A DNA stretch of 64,000 nt from DATKDF01 sp963752045 (GTDB lineage: Bacteria; Acidobacteriota; Vicinamibacteria; Vicinamibacterales; SCN-69-37): NCBI GenBank assembly GCA_963752045.1, contig CAVVWN010000007.1, positions 1 to 64,000 on the forward strand, read 5' to 3'. The notes under the pieces are model-generated. The model made no database searches. It saw only the letters and a program-made list of their open reading frames with translations, and had not been told where the DNA came from. This document shows, piece after piece, positions 46,370-54,384 of the stretch. Position 1 is the first letter of the stretch. Each line of letters begins with the position of its first letter. The translations under genes and the position numbers were made by a program.

Positions 46370-47119
46370 ATGGTCCGCACGACACGAATGATGGTCATCG
46401 CCGTCGCCACCCTCGCTCTCGCCGCAACAGCGGGAGGGCCCATCCGTGCTCAGGGGAAAGGCGGAAAGCCGAAGCCGCCGTCCGCGCCGTCGAGCTACCC
46501 GGGAACCCTGACTTTTCGCTGCGTCGTCGGCGCGTGCGCCGATGGACTCATCGGTGATGGCTCCGACTACCTCGGCGGTGGCGATCCCGAGACGGGCTAC
46601 GGTGCCCACCTGAAGACGTCAAGCGGCGAGCTATGGCTGGGGTTTGGCAACGCCGCCTACGAAATCACGATCGACCTTGGCGACCGGCTGTCGACCCTAT
46701 GTGGCGAGCCCGGAGAGCCGGCGTGCCGCTGGCCGTGGCCCATGTCCACATGGACGATCAACTCTGGAGAGATCCAATCGAACGTCGTCGATGGGCCAAC
46801 CGGAGCGGAAGTGGCCGGGGGGCTGCTCTCGATCGACCCAGGCGCCATCGGATGGGCCCGCCTCAAAGTGAACTTCGCGGGCCCGGTCGGCAGTTACCTG
46901 TACCTCCTCAATTTCAACGGGACGGACGATGAGGGTGCAACGGCCGTTGAGGTCGAGCGGGGCACGGTCGCGGAGGGAACAGAGTGCACGTGGGTATTCA
47001 ATGGGGACAACGCCACTGCGATGCTCAAATCGGGCGTTCGGAAGAACCTCGTGAAGGAAGGGCTCTTCTATATGCCGTTCGAGATCACCTTCACCGCACC
47101 TGGCTGCATGGGAAGCTGA
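46370..47119 (+). CDS. Secreted protein of unknown function
   Basis: The 249-residue protein follows AGGAGG with 7-8 bases spacing. A signal peptide (MVIAVATLALAATAGGPIRA) is followed by a Lys/Pro-rich linker and a domain rich in Gly, Trp and beta-like strands. It includes cysteines (RCVVGACADG, LCGEPGEPACRW, ECTWVF, APGC) that could form disulfides. I do not recognise the family. Its divergent position from the sigma-factor gene makes it a possible target of that factor, which is only a contextual guess. Confidence 0.65.
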   Translation: MVRTTRMMVIAVATLALAATAGGPIRAQGKGGKPKPPSAPSSYPGTLTFRCVVGACADGLIGDGSDYLGGGDPETGYGAHLKTSSGELWLGFGNAAYEITIDLGDRLSTLCGEPGEPACRWPWPMSTWTINSGEIQSNVVDGPTGAEVAGGLLSIDPGAIGWARLKVNFAGPVGSYLYLLNFNGTDDEGATAVEVERGTVAEGTECTWVFNGDNATAMLKSGVRKNLVKEGLFYMPFEITFTAPGCMGS

Positions 47120-47225
47120 ACCAGGCGTAGACCCGGGCGGCGCGCAGGCCGGTGCCACGCGCCGCCCCAGGGTCGGTCCTTGGCCGCAGCAATGCTGAAC
47201 TACAATCCGGGTCAGTCTCCGGACC

Positions 47226-48112
47226 ATGCCTCCTTCCGATCGCGAGCTGGCGGATCTTGCTGCAGCCGTTGCTGACGGCGCGTCACCAGACTGGGCAGAC
47301 GCCGAGTCGTCGGCTGCGGACGAGAAGACCCGTACACTCATCGGGCGGCTTCGGACCATCTCCGAGATCGCCCGGGCGCACGACGCCGACGGCATGCCGT
47401 CGGGCGAGCACTCGCCCGTAGACATTCCAGCCGCCGCTCCGGCCGGTTTCAGCGGGAACCCGGGCCAGTGGGGCCCGTTGCGCATCCTCGAGCACGTGGC
47501 CAGCGGCCGCTTTGGCGACGTCTACCGCGCGTTCGATCCGAATCTCGATCGGGACGTCGCGCTCAAGCTGCTGCGCCACCGCACGTCCGACCCGGGGTCT
47601 GAGGACACGACGCTCGACCTGCGCGCGTGCCGCGCCGCATCACCAACCCACGCCGCATTCACCGGCTGGATCTGGCGACGAGGGCCACGTCCGTGGTTTA
47701 CGACGCTTCACAGGATGGGCCTCTCGGCTCTGATGCATTTGCCGTGTCACCTGACGGGAATGACCTGTTGGTCGTCGCGCTGCGCAACGAGAATGGACGC
47801 GTCGACCACGTGCTGCGCATCGTCCGGTCCGATGGATCGACGCTTGACCGCCACGTGATGGATGTGGATTGTGCCGGCACGGTTGCGTGGAGTCCGGACG
47901 GCGCGCACATCATCGCCACCTGCATGACGTCTCGGGACCGTCCGGTCGTGCTGTGGATGATGCAGGCTGAATCGGGCGAGCCGACCGAAGTCACGATCGA
48001 TGTCGAGAACATCACGGACCTTGCGATCCGGCCGGATGGTCGCGCGATTACGTTCACCGCAGGGAATCCGGCACCGGCGTACTACGCACTGAGCGGAATC
48101 CGCTGGAACTGA
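47226..48112 (+). pseudogene. Ser/Thr kinase remnant with internal deletion
   Basis: The first 125 codons are the start of a sigma-linked kinase: RELADLAAAVADGASPDWADA, then WGPLRILEHVASGRFGDVYR and DRDVALKLLRHRTSD, which carries the ATP-site Gly loop and lysine. After about 47620 the sequence jumps, in a different frame, to propeller-like sequence (RRIHRLDLATRATSVVYDAS, DAFAVSPDGNDLLVV, VAWSPDGAHIIATC) running to 48112. The catalytic loop, activation segment and membrane helix are missing. This is an out-of-frame deletion product and would not make a working kinase. Confidence 0.75.
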
Positions 48113-48125
48113 GCCGTCGGCGAAC

Positions 48126-48170
48126 GGTCAAAGCAACGCGATCCACGCCATTCTGAACTGGCGCCGCTAG
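48126..48170 (+). pseudogene. Detached tail of a kinase gene (copy 2)
   Basis: The 15 codons read GQSNAIHAILNWRR-stop. The DNA matches the last 39 bases of the intact kinase gene (ending at 45639) with about three differences. It follows directly after the kinase remnant and cannot be translated with it. Confidence 0.7.
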
Positions 48171-48421
48171 TCTGTCCGGCGGAGCGCCGCCCGCAGTCTG
48201 ACCTTGACGGCTTCATCGAAGTCGCCGGCGTACAGACGGTCGAAGATCCGGACCCGCAGCTCGGCCTCCGAGATGTCGGGCTCGGCGCTGCGTATGCTGG
48301 CCGCAATCAGGCGCTTGGCCGACTCGAACATCTCGCTCACCATCCGCAGGCGGTCGATGGGCGCCACCGCGGCGAACCGGCGCGCGAAGGCAATCTCCGA
48401 GTCGTTGAACGTGTCCTTCAT
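48167..48421 (-). CDS. Small conserved-looking protein beside a nucleotidyltransferase fragment
   Basis: The 84-residue, mainly helical protein (FARRFAAVAPIDRLRMVSEM, DISEAELRVRIFDRLYAGDF) has no motif I can name. Its start overlaps the stop of the upstream fragment as ATGA. In other genomes a short helical protein of this kind is often coupled to an AbiEii/DUF6036-type nucleotidyltransferase. Here the partner is truncated, so this gene may be non-functional. Confidence 0.55.
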   Translation of the reverse strand: MKDTFNDSEIAFARRFAAVAPIDRLRMVSEMFESAKRLIAASIRSAEPDISEAELRVRIFDRLYAGDFDEAVKVRLRAALRRTD

Positions 48422-48600
48422 GGACGAACCTCGGCGAGCAGCGACTTGACCGTCAGGCGTACGGCCCAGCAATCGATGTAGTCCCAGTCGAGGTCCTGCT
48501 GCACGACAATCATCGCCCGGACGTCGCGAAGCTGCAATTCCGACGGGCTTTGCTTGGCCCACGCGAGCTTCGACAGGATGAGGTCCTCTGGAGCGATCAC
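48418..48600 (-). pseudogene. C-terminal fragment of an AbiEii-like nucleotidyltransferase
   Basis: Only the last 60 residues are present from a possible GTG: IAPEDLILSKLAWAKQSPSE then LQLRDVRAMIVVQQDLDWDYI. VIAPEDLILSKL is characteristic of the end of the AbiEii/DUF6036 nucleotidyltransferase fold. The frame stays open further upstream (QIEVEGQLVWV) without a start codon until it meets the kinase-tail relic at 48625-48645. The N-terminal catalytic part (G-S and D-x-D) is gone, so it is a broken toxin/defence-type gene. Confidence 0.6.
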
Positions 48601-48624
48601 CCAGACGAGCTGGCCCTCGACCTC

Positions 48625-48645
48625 GATCTGAACTGGCGGCGGTAA
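48625..48645 (+). pseudogene. Detached tail of a kinase gene (copy 3)
   Basis: The codons read DLNWRR-stop. The bases around TCTGAACTGGCGGCGGTAA resemble the copy at 48126-48170. It abuts the truncated nucleotidyltransferase fragment, so it may mark a recombination junction. The match is short and chance is possible. Confidence 0.35.
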
Positions 48646-48718
48646 AGGTCTGCGACGGCCGGGTGTAAGATCGACCGTCGCATCGGGTGCCGTTCACATC
48701 CCAGTCGAGGAGACCGCC

Positions 48719-48982
48719 ATGAGCGCTGTTGCCGACGCTTTCTGCGAAACGGGCTTCGCTCGCTTCATCAACCGCCCAGCGGGCCGCGTCGCACGCATCG
48801 TCGCGGGCCTCGCGCTCATCGGCTGGGGTTACGCCCAGGGCGGAGGTGGCCTCGGGCTGGCCCTGCTCGTGGCGGGTCTCGTTCCGCTCCTGGCCGGCGT
48901 GTTCAACTGGTGCCTCATCAGCGCGCTCCTGGGCGGACCGATCAGCGGCGCACTGATCGCCTCGCGCAAGCCGCACGCCTGA
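48719..48982 (+). CDS. YgaP-type two-helix membrane protein (DUF2892-like)
   Basis: The 87-residue protein has an N-terminal amphipathic stretch (FARFINRPAGRVARIVAGLA), then two membrane helices separated by a short Gly-rich turn, and ends FNWCLISALLGGPISG. This is the pattern of the YgaP transmembrane domain, which in E. coli follows a rhodanese domain. Here it stands alone. The conserved Cys in FNWCLI is kept. GGAG occurs about 10 bases upstream. Role unknown; sulfur-related transport has been suggested for the family. Confidence 0.7.
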   Translation: MSAVADAFCETGFARFINRPAGRVARIVAGLALIGWGYAQGGGGLGLALLVAGLVPLLAGVFNWCLISALLGGPISGALIASRKPHA

Positions 48983-49205
48983 GCGCTGTCGAGACTCGCC
49001 GCCGCCGGTGCGGCGAACCGCATGCACGTCGGAAGCGCTCGATTCCAGCCGCGGCAATAGCGGCCCAGCCGCCGCGCCATCTGGGGTATAAGTGGCGCTG
49101 AGGGCTGAAGGTCGCGCCCACGCTCTTCAGGGCGCCGCTCAGGAAAGCACACGCCGTCGCGGCGCCCAGCCGCGCGGCTGGCTCCCGTCTCAACGGAGGT
49201 GGAGC

Positions 49206-49895
49206 ATGCGCCACGTGCCCCGATGGCTGAACGAGCTCGGCAACTCGCCCGATGCCGTCTTTGCCGTCGACGAGACCCAGCGGATCCTGACCTGGAACCG
49301 GGCAGCCGAGAAGGTCTTCGGCCTGCCCGCATCGGACGCGATCGGCCGCTTCTGCTACGACGTCGTCGGGGGGCGGCTGCGATCCGGCCGTTGCTTCTGT
49401 CGTCCCGATTGCCTGGCGCAGCAGACCGTGCGCCGCGGCGACACGTGCCACGCGTTCGAACTGCAGACGCGCAACGCGCGCGGCGAGCGGTCGTGGGTGG
49501 ACGTCAGCGTCACGACGCTCTCGACGAGCCGTGGCCCATTGGCCCTGCACACGCTGCGCGTGGATCGGCCGCGCGATCGCAGTGAAGACGCCATCGGGGA
49601 AATCGTGGAGACGCTGACGGCCCACGGGCTCGTGCCGAAACCGAGCCCGACCGAGGAGGCAGCGCAGGATTCCGGCCATTCGAACAGCCAGCCGAACGAC
49701 CCGCTGGCGGCGCTCAGTCCACGGGAACAGGAAGTGCTGGCCCTGCTGACTCGCGGGTGCTCCACCGAGCAGATTGCCGGCACGCTCGGCGTGAGCGTGC
49801 TGACGGCACGCTGCCACATCCGCAACATGCTGCGCAAAGCGCGCGCGCACAGCCGAACGGAACTGGTGTCTCTGGCGCTGCGCCCCACCCGCTGA
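49206..49895 (+). CDS. PAS-LuxR transcription regulator with Cys-rich PAS loop
   Basis: The 229-residue protein follows CGGAGGTGGAGC. Residues 10-120 are a PAS domain (LGNSPDAVFAVDETQRILTW, AAEKVFGLPASDAIGR). An inserted loop has four cysteines or more in RSGRCFCRPDCLAQ and again RGDTCHAF. Residues 168-222 are a LuxR/FixJ HTH (LSPREQEVLALLTRGCSTEQ, LTARCHIRNMLRKA). There is no phosphoacceptor domain. The Cys cluster suggests redox or metal sensing. It lies 79 bases before the flavoprotein operon on the same strand and is a natural candidate to regulate it. Confidence 0.85.
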   Translation: MRHVPRWLNELGNSPDAVFAVDETQRILTWNRAAEKVFGLPASDAIGRFCYDVVGGRLRSGRCFCRPDCLAQQTVRRGDTCHAFELQTRNARGERSWVDVSVTTLSTSRGPLALHTLRVDRPRDRSEDAIGEIVETLTAHGLVPKPSPTEEAAQDSGHSNSQPNDPLAALSPREQEVLALLTRGCSTEQIAGTLGVSVLTARCHIRNMLRKARAHSRTELVSLALRPTR

Positions 49896-49953
49896 GCGCC
49901 GACGCAGGCGACGCGCGCGCAGTACCCGCGGCGCCAGACCCCGGTCGTCCACA

Positions 49954-49973
49954 TGGAGGAGAAAATTACTCCA
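49954..49973. promoter_or_regulatory. Short inverted repeat before the flavoprotein operon
   Basis: TGGAG and CTCCA are separated by 10 bases (GAGAAAATTA), just upstream of the ATG at 49975. It could be an operator for the adjacent LuxR-type regulator or an mRNA structure covering the start. The arms are short, so this is tentative. Confidence 0.3.
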
Positions 49974-49974
49974 C

Positions 49975-51381
49975 ATGGGGGATTGCGGGCGCGTCCGGCT
50001 GCGCGTCTACTGGACCCCAGTGGGCGACCAGCAGCTTCGGCTCGAGGACGGGTCACGGGTGGCGGTCATCGGCAGCGGCCCAGCCGGGTCGTTCTTCACC
50101 TACTTCCTCCTGCAGATGAGCGGGCGCCTGGGAATGTCGGTGGACGTCGACGTGTACGAACCGCGGACGTTCGCCGTGCCGGGCCCGCAGGGTTGCAACA
50201 TGTGCGGCGGCATCATCTCCGAGTCGCTCGTGCAGAACCTCGCCGCGGAGGGCATCGCGCTGCCGCCCACCGTCGTGCAGCGCGGCATCGACTCCTACGT
50301 GCTGCACATGGACGTCGGGTCGGTACGCATCGCCACGCCGCTCGCCGAGATGCGCATCGGCGCCGTGCATCGGGGCGCCGGGCCGCGCGACGCGACCGAA
50401 GCGCGCTGGGAGAGCTTCGACCATCACCTCCAGGCGCTGGCCGTGGGCAACGGCGCCCGCGTCGTGAACGCCCGCGTCGACGACGTGCTGCGCGAGAACG
50501 GCCGGCCGGTCCTCAAGGTGCGCAACGGCGACCCGCAGACCTACGATCTGGTGGTCGTCGCCGCCGGCATCAACTCGACCATCCTCAAGGCCTTCGAAGG
50601 CCTGGGCATCGGCTACGCCCGCCCGAAGGTGACCAAGACGCTCATCCGCGAGTACTACCTGGGCGGCGACGTGATCAACCGGACGCTCGGCACCTCGATG
50701 CACGTGTTCCTGCTGAGCATTCCCCGGCTGGAGTTCGCCGCGCTCATCCCGAAGGGCGACTACGTGACGATGTGCCTGCTCGGGGAAGACATCGACAAGG
50801 AGTTGATCGACGCGTTCGTGGCCGCGCCCGAGGTGCGCGCCTGCATGCCCGATGGATGGACGCCGGAGGCCAAGTCCTGCCAGTGCATGCCGCACATCAA
50901 CGTGCGCGGCGTCGAGAAGCCCTACGCGGACCGCGTCCTGTTCATCGGCGACGCGGGCGTCACGCGGCTCTACAAGGACGGCATCGGCGCCGCCTACCGG
51001 ACGGCCAAGGCGGCGGCTCGCGCGGCGGTCTTCGGCGGGCTCTCCGAGGACGCCTTCCGCCGTCATTACCACCCGGTGTGCCGGCGGATTGCCGACGACA
51101 ACCGCATCGGCCGGGCGGCGTTCCTGTTCACACGGCTCGCGCAGCGCTCCTCGCCCATGCGCCGGGCGGTGCTCGACATGACCGTCCGGGAGCAGGCAGC
51201 CCGCGACGGTCGGGGGCGCATGAGCGGCGTGCTCTGGGACCTGTTCTCGGGGAGCGCGCCCTACGCCGACATCTTCACGCGCATGCTGCATCCGGCCTTC
51301 GTCAGCCGGTTCACGTGGTCGGTCGCCGCCGGCAACCTCCGGCGCGGCGGTGCCCGCTCGCAGGAGTCTCTCCATGACTGA
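49975..51381 (+). CDS. FAD-dependent oxidoreductase, geranylgeranyl-reductase-like
   Basis: The 468-residue protein has the dinucleotide-binding VAVIGSGPAGSFFTYFLL (28-45). A Cys pair is in PGPQGCNMCGGIIS (near 73-84). The second FAD motif is DRVLFIGDAGVTRLYKDGIG (near 318-337), with Asp contacting the ribityl chain. The layout fits the geranylgeranyl reductase/PHBH-like flavoprotein superfamily. The C-terminal part (about 390-468) has no recognised domain. It is the first gene of a four-gene operon; its last 8 bases overlap the cyclic-nucleotide-binding gene. The substrate may be an isoprenoid or another unsaturated lipid, by family only. Confidence 0.85.
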   Translation: MGDCGRVRLRVYWTPVGDQQLRLEDGSRVAVIGSGPAGSFFTYFLLQMSGRLGMSVDVDVYEPRTFAVPGPQGCNMCGGIISESLVQNLAAEGIALPPTVVQRGIDSYVLHMDVGSVRIATPLAEMRIGAVHRGAGPRDATEARWESFDHHLQALAVGNGARVVNARVDDVLRENGRPVLKVRNGDPQTYDLVVVAAGINSTILKAFEGLGIGYARPKVTKTLIREYYLGGDVINRTLGTSMHVFLLSIPRLEFAALIPKGDYVTMCLLGEDIDKELIDAFVAAPEVRACMPDGWTPEAKSCQCMPHINVRGVEKPYADRVLFIGDAGVTRLYKDGIGAAYRTAKAAARAAVFGGLSEDAFRRHYHPVCRRIADDNRIGRAAFLFTRLAQRSSPMRRAVLDMTVREQAARDGRGRMSGVLWDLFSGSAPYADIFTRMLHPAFVSRFTWSVAAGNLRRGGARSQESLHD

Positions 51382-51775
51382 AGGCGGGCTCGGCAGGGTC
51401 TATCAGGACGGCGAGGTCGTCGTGCGCCAGGGCGACGTCGGCGACTGCCTGTTCGTGGTTCAGGAAGGCCAGGTCGACGTGCTCGTCGAGCGCGACGGCA
51501 AGACGACGCTGCTACGCACGCTCGGCCCGGGCGAGATGCTGGGCGAGATCGCGATCTTCGAGCGCGTCAAACGGTCCGCGACCGTGCGGGCCCGGGGATC
51601 GGCCCGGCTGCTGACCGTCGACAAGAAGAACTTCCTGCGCCGGATCAACGAGGACCCGTCGATAGCCTTCCGCATCGTCGAGACGATGTCGCGGCGGATC
51701 CGGGAGCTGAGCGCCGAGGTCGTCGAGTTGACCGACCAGGTCGCCGAACACGCCGGCGGCCGCGCCGAGCCGTGA
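51374..51775 (+). CDS. Single-domain cyclic-nucleotide-binding protein
   Basis: The 133-residue protein is a stand-alone cNMP-binding domain: VYQDGEVVVRQGDVGDCLFV, then LGPGEMLGEIAIFERVKRSATVRA. The latter is the phosphate-binding cassette (GEIAIFE...RSATVRA, with Glu for the ribose and Arg for the phosphate). It ends in a short helix (RRIRELSAEVVELTDQVAEH) and has no DNA-binding or kinase domain. It therefore probably acts by protein contact. It starts inside the flavoprotein gene and ends inside the cyclase gene (GTGA), so all are co-translated. It is the obvious sensor for the product of the next gene. Confidence 0.88.
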   Translation: MTEGGLGRVYQDGEVVVRQGDVGDCLFVVQEGQVDVLVERDGKTTLLRTLGPGEMLGEIAIFERVKRSATVRARGSARLLTVDKKNFLRRINEDPSIAFRIVETMSRRIRELSAEVVELTDQVAEHAGGRAEP

Positions 51776-52818
51776 TGCCCGTTCCCCCGATTCGGTACGT
51801 CGCGCCGCCGATCCGAACGGACCGCGCGCCGTGCGTGCTCGTCGCCGGCGCCGGTACGGCCGACGAGTGCCGCCTGCCCTTCTACAACGAGATCGAGATC
51901 GGCCGCGACGACGGACGCCCGGCCGCCCCTGGCGTCGCGCTCGTCGCGGACGCGACGATCTCGCGCCGGCATTGCGTCGTAGCGCACCGGGGTGATGGCC
52001 GCTGCTACGTTCGCGACGTCAGCCGCAACGGCACGCGCCTCGAAGGCCGCCGACTCGTGCCGAACATCGAGATGGAGTTCTGTTCCGGGCAGCGCCTGTC
52101 GCTTTCGGCCGAGCTCGAGCTGATGCTCGAGACCGACGCGGCAGCCACGACCGAGCCGACGGGTCTGGACGAATCCGAATCGAAAGCGACGGTCGCCATG
52201 CCCTCGAGCACGTTTGCCACGCTGCTCGTCGGCGACATCCGCGACTACACGGTGCTCGTGCGGCGGGCGTCCTCCTCGGACCTGCAGCAGTCGGTCAACC
52301 GCGTGTTCGCGGCGCTCAGCCAGGCGGTCGGGCGGCTCGGAGGCACGGTCAAGGAGTACCAAGGTGACGCGGTCGTCGCCTTCTGGGAAGGCTCGCCCCG
52401 AGGCGGGCAGGTCGCAGCGGCCTGCCATGCGGCCCTTGCGCTCGACGGCATCACCGCGCAACTGGCGGCCGACCGCCGCACCTGGGGACTCACCGAGTTT
52501 CCGCTGCAGATGGACTGGGCGCTCGCCACGGGCCCGGTCCTCATCGACTCGATCGGCGGCGCGTCGCCACAAGGTCTGTCGATGATCGGCGAGGCGATCG
52601 TGCTGGCGTTCCGGCTCGAGAAGTTCGCGAATGACAAGGTCGGGCGCATTCTCGCGTGCCGCGTCACGCAGCAGATGGCGGGCCCGCGATTCCGGTTCCG
52701 GGACCTCGGCCTGATGACCGCCAAGGGCTTCGACAAGCCCGACCGCGTGTTCGCGCTCGAGGGGGAACTGCCGGACGCGGCGGCGGTCGCCTCCCCACGC
52801 GCCGCAGGTCTCCCGTGA
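51772..52818 (+). CDS. FHA-domain class III nucleotide cyclase
   Basis: A 348-residue protein starting at GTG (or the ATG one codon later). The FHA domain (about 40-115) has IEIGRDDG, ISRRHCVV and DVSRNGTRLEG, which binds phosphothreonine. The class III cyclase domain (about 142-335) has the first metal Asp in LLVGDIRDYTVL and the second in EYQGDAVVAFW. Two positions are unusual. The residue before YQGD is Glu, where adenylyl cyclases have Lys. The transition-state Asn is Val in GEAIVLAFRLE, although the Arg is kept. Product identity (cAMP or cGMP) and activity are thus uncertain. It overlaps both neighbours by 4 bases. Confidence 0.87.
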   Translation: MMPVPPIRYVAPPIRTDRAPCVLVAGAGTADECRLPFYNEIEIGRDDGRPAAPGVALVADATISRRHCVVAHRGDGRCYVRDVSRNGTRLEGRRLVPNIEMEFCSGQRLSLSAELELMLETDAAATTEPTGLDESESKATVAMPSSTFATLLVGDIRDYTVLVRRASSSDLQQSVNRVFAALSQAVGRLGGTVKEYQGDAVVAFWEGSPRGGQVAAACHAALALDGITAQLAADRRTWGLTEFPLQMDWALATGPVLIDSIGGASPQGLSMIGEAIVLAFRLEKFANDKVGRILACRVTQQMAGPRFRFRDLGLMTAKGFDKPDRVFALEGELPDAAAVASPRAAGLP

Positions 52819-53576
52819 GGGTCCGCATCCTGCCGTCGTCGCCCGACGTCGGCCACCTGCACCACCTGACGACCTTCGTCGTCGACGGCCACCTCGCGGT
52901 CGACGCCGGCTGTCTCGGCCTGTGCGGCACACCGCGCGAGCAGTCGGCCATCACCGACGTCGTGCTCTCGCACAGCCATGCCGACCACGTGCTCTCGTTG
53001 CCGATGTACGCGATGAACGTCTTCGACGCAACCGAGCGGGGCGTCACCGTGCACGCGCCGCAGCCGGTGATCGACAGCCTGCGCCGGGACGTCTTCAACT
53101 GGCGCGTCTGGCCGGACTTTGCGGCCCTCGGCTGCCCGGACCGTCCGTTCCTCGTGTTCGAGGAGGTAGCCCTGCGCCAGCCGATCACGTTCGGCAACCT
53201 GACGGTCACGCCCATTCCTGTGAACCACCCCGTGCCGACCGTGGGCTACCTGGTCGACGACGGCGCATCGGCGGTCCTGTTTGCCGTCGACACCGGACCC
53301 ACCGAGGAGATCTGGCAGGTGGCCGTCGCGAATCCGCGGCTTGCGGCCGCGTTCGTGGACGCGGCGTTCCCCGATCGGCTGTCCGGCCTCGCCGAGGGCT
53401 CGGGCCACCTGACGCCACGGATGCTCGCCGAGCAGGTGGCACGCCTGCCGGAAACGGTCGCGCGCGTGGCCGTGCACCTCAAACCGGCGTTCGACGACGA
53501 GATCCGCCACGACCTCGATCGCGCGGCGATTCCGAACCTCTCGATTGGCTGCCCCGGACGGGAGTACGACTTCTGA
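52815..53576 (+). CDS. MBL-fold cyclic-nucleotide phosphodiesterase (class II-like)
   Basis: The 253-residue protein starts at the GTG at 52815, overlapping the cyclase stop (GTGA). It has the metallo-beta-lactamase metal motif HSHADH (near 55-60) and further metal ligands in PIPVNHPVPTVGYL, VDTGPTEEIW and VAVHLKPAF. The order and spacing match class II 3',5'-cAMP phosphodiesterases (PDE1/CpdA2-like). It would hydrolyse the cyclic nucleotide made by the preceding gene. Synthase, sensor and hydrolase in one overlapping operon argue for a closed signalling loop. Confidence 0.82.
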   Translation: MRVRILPSSPDVGHLHHLTTFVVDGHLAVDAGCLGLCGTPREQSAITDVVLSHSHADHVLSLPMYAMNVFDATERGVTVHAPQPVIDSLRRDVFNWRVWPDFAALGCPDRPFLVFEEVALRQPITFGNLTVTPIPVNHPVPTVGYLVDDGASAVLFAVDTGPTEEIWQVAVANPRLAAAFVDAAFPDRLSGLAEGSGHLTPRMLAEQVARLPETVARVAVHLKPAFDDEIRHDLDRAAIPNLSIGCPGREYDF

Positions 53577-53586
53577 GCCCGCCGGC

Positions 53587-54291
53587 TCATACGGCCGGAT
53601 GGCCGTCGCAGAGGCGGGCGAACGCCGACTCGCAGTGGGCCTTGAAGCGGTCGAGCGAGTGCGCGGTCACGCGGTTGTGAATGGACTCCCAGAGCGGGCG
53701 GACGGTCCGCGCCCCCAGCCAGTCCCGACGGCCGAAAAAATCGAAGGACACGACGAAGAACATCTGCGTGGCTTCGCGCTCCCCTTCAGCCGCGATGTTG
53801 GACCGGATGTAAATCGAGAAGATGCCCATGGGATAGCCGCCCTCGCACCGGTAGAGCAGGTACCTGGCGTTGTCGACGTCAGTCGGCAGCGGCACGGTCT
53901 GGCGCCTGATCAGGTCCATCGTGAACAGCGGGATGAAGCTCAGGCCGAGCGCGCGGCCGGGCAGACCGAACGGGAGGCGGGTCCGGCCGAGCAGGAAGAC
54001 CTCGACGTGACCGGCCGGCGTTCCCCGGAGGACCCTGGCCAGCGCATTGGGCCAGTAGCCCGCGTCCGGCCGCCACTGGCCAACCTGGTCGGCGACGAAG
54101 GTCGTCGGCGCCTCGATGCCAATGCGATGGATATTGAGCACCGAGTAATCCGCCACGCGGATGCTGAGGCGCTGGAGGATTCGGTTGTTGTAGTCGTCCC
54201 GGTCGGCCGGCGTCCGCAGCGACACGTGCGTTTGCCGCGTCGGCCGCCGAAACACGTAGGTTCTCAGATCAGACCAGACGTCCCTCGTCAT
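53587..54291 (-). CDS. Conserved-looking protein of unknown function
   Basis: A 234-residue soluble protein with many aromatic and beta-like segments (VADYSVLNIHRIGIEAPTTF, VEVFLLGRTRLPFG, ARYLLYRCEGGYPMGIFSIY). It has no signal peptide and no catalytic motif I can place. The coherent hydrophobic pattern and clean ends support a real gene. It is convergent with the phosphodiesterase gene, with only 10 bases between their stops. Confidence 0.6.
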   Translation of the reverse strand: MTRDVWSDLRTYVFRRPTRQTHVSLRTPADRDDYNNRILQRLSIRVADYSVLNIHRIGIEAPTTFVADQVGQWRPDAGYWPNALARVLRGTPAGHVEVFLLGRTRLPFGLPGRALGLSFIPLFTMDLIRRQTVPLPTDVDNARYLLYRCEGGYPMGIFSIYIRSNIAAEGEREATQMFFVVSFDFFGRRDWLGARTVRPLWESIHNRVTAHSLDRFKAHCESAFARLCDGHPAV

Positions 54292-54384
54292 GGATACCCG
54301 AGGTGCGCCCGATCATATCGCAGGCGAGAGCCCGTCCGGTACCTTTCCGCTCGAGTGGTGCTATTGTTGGCGAACACCAGCCCC

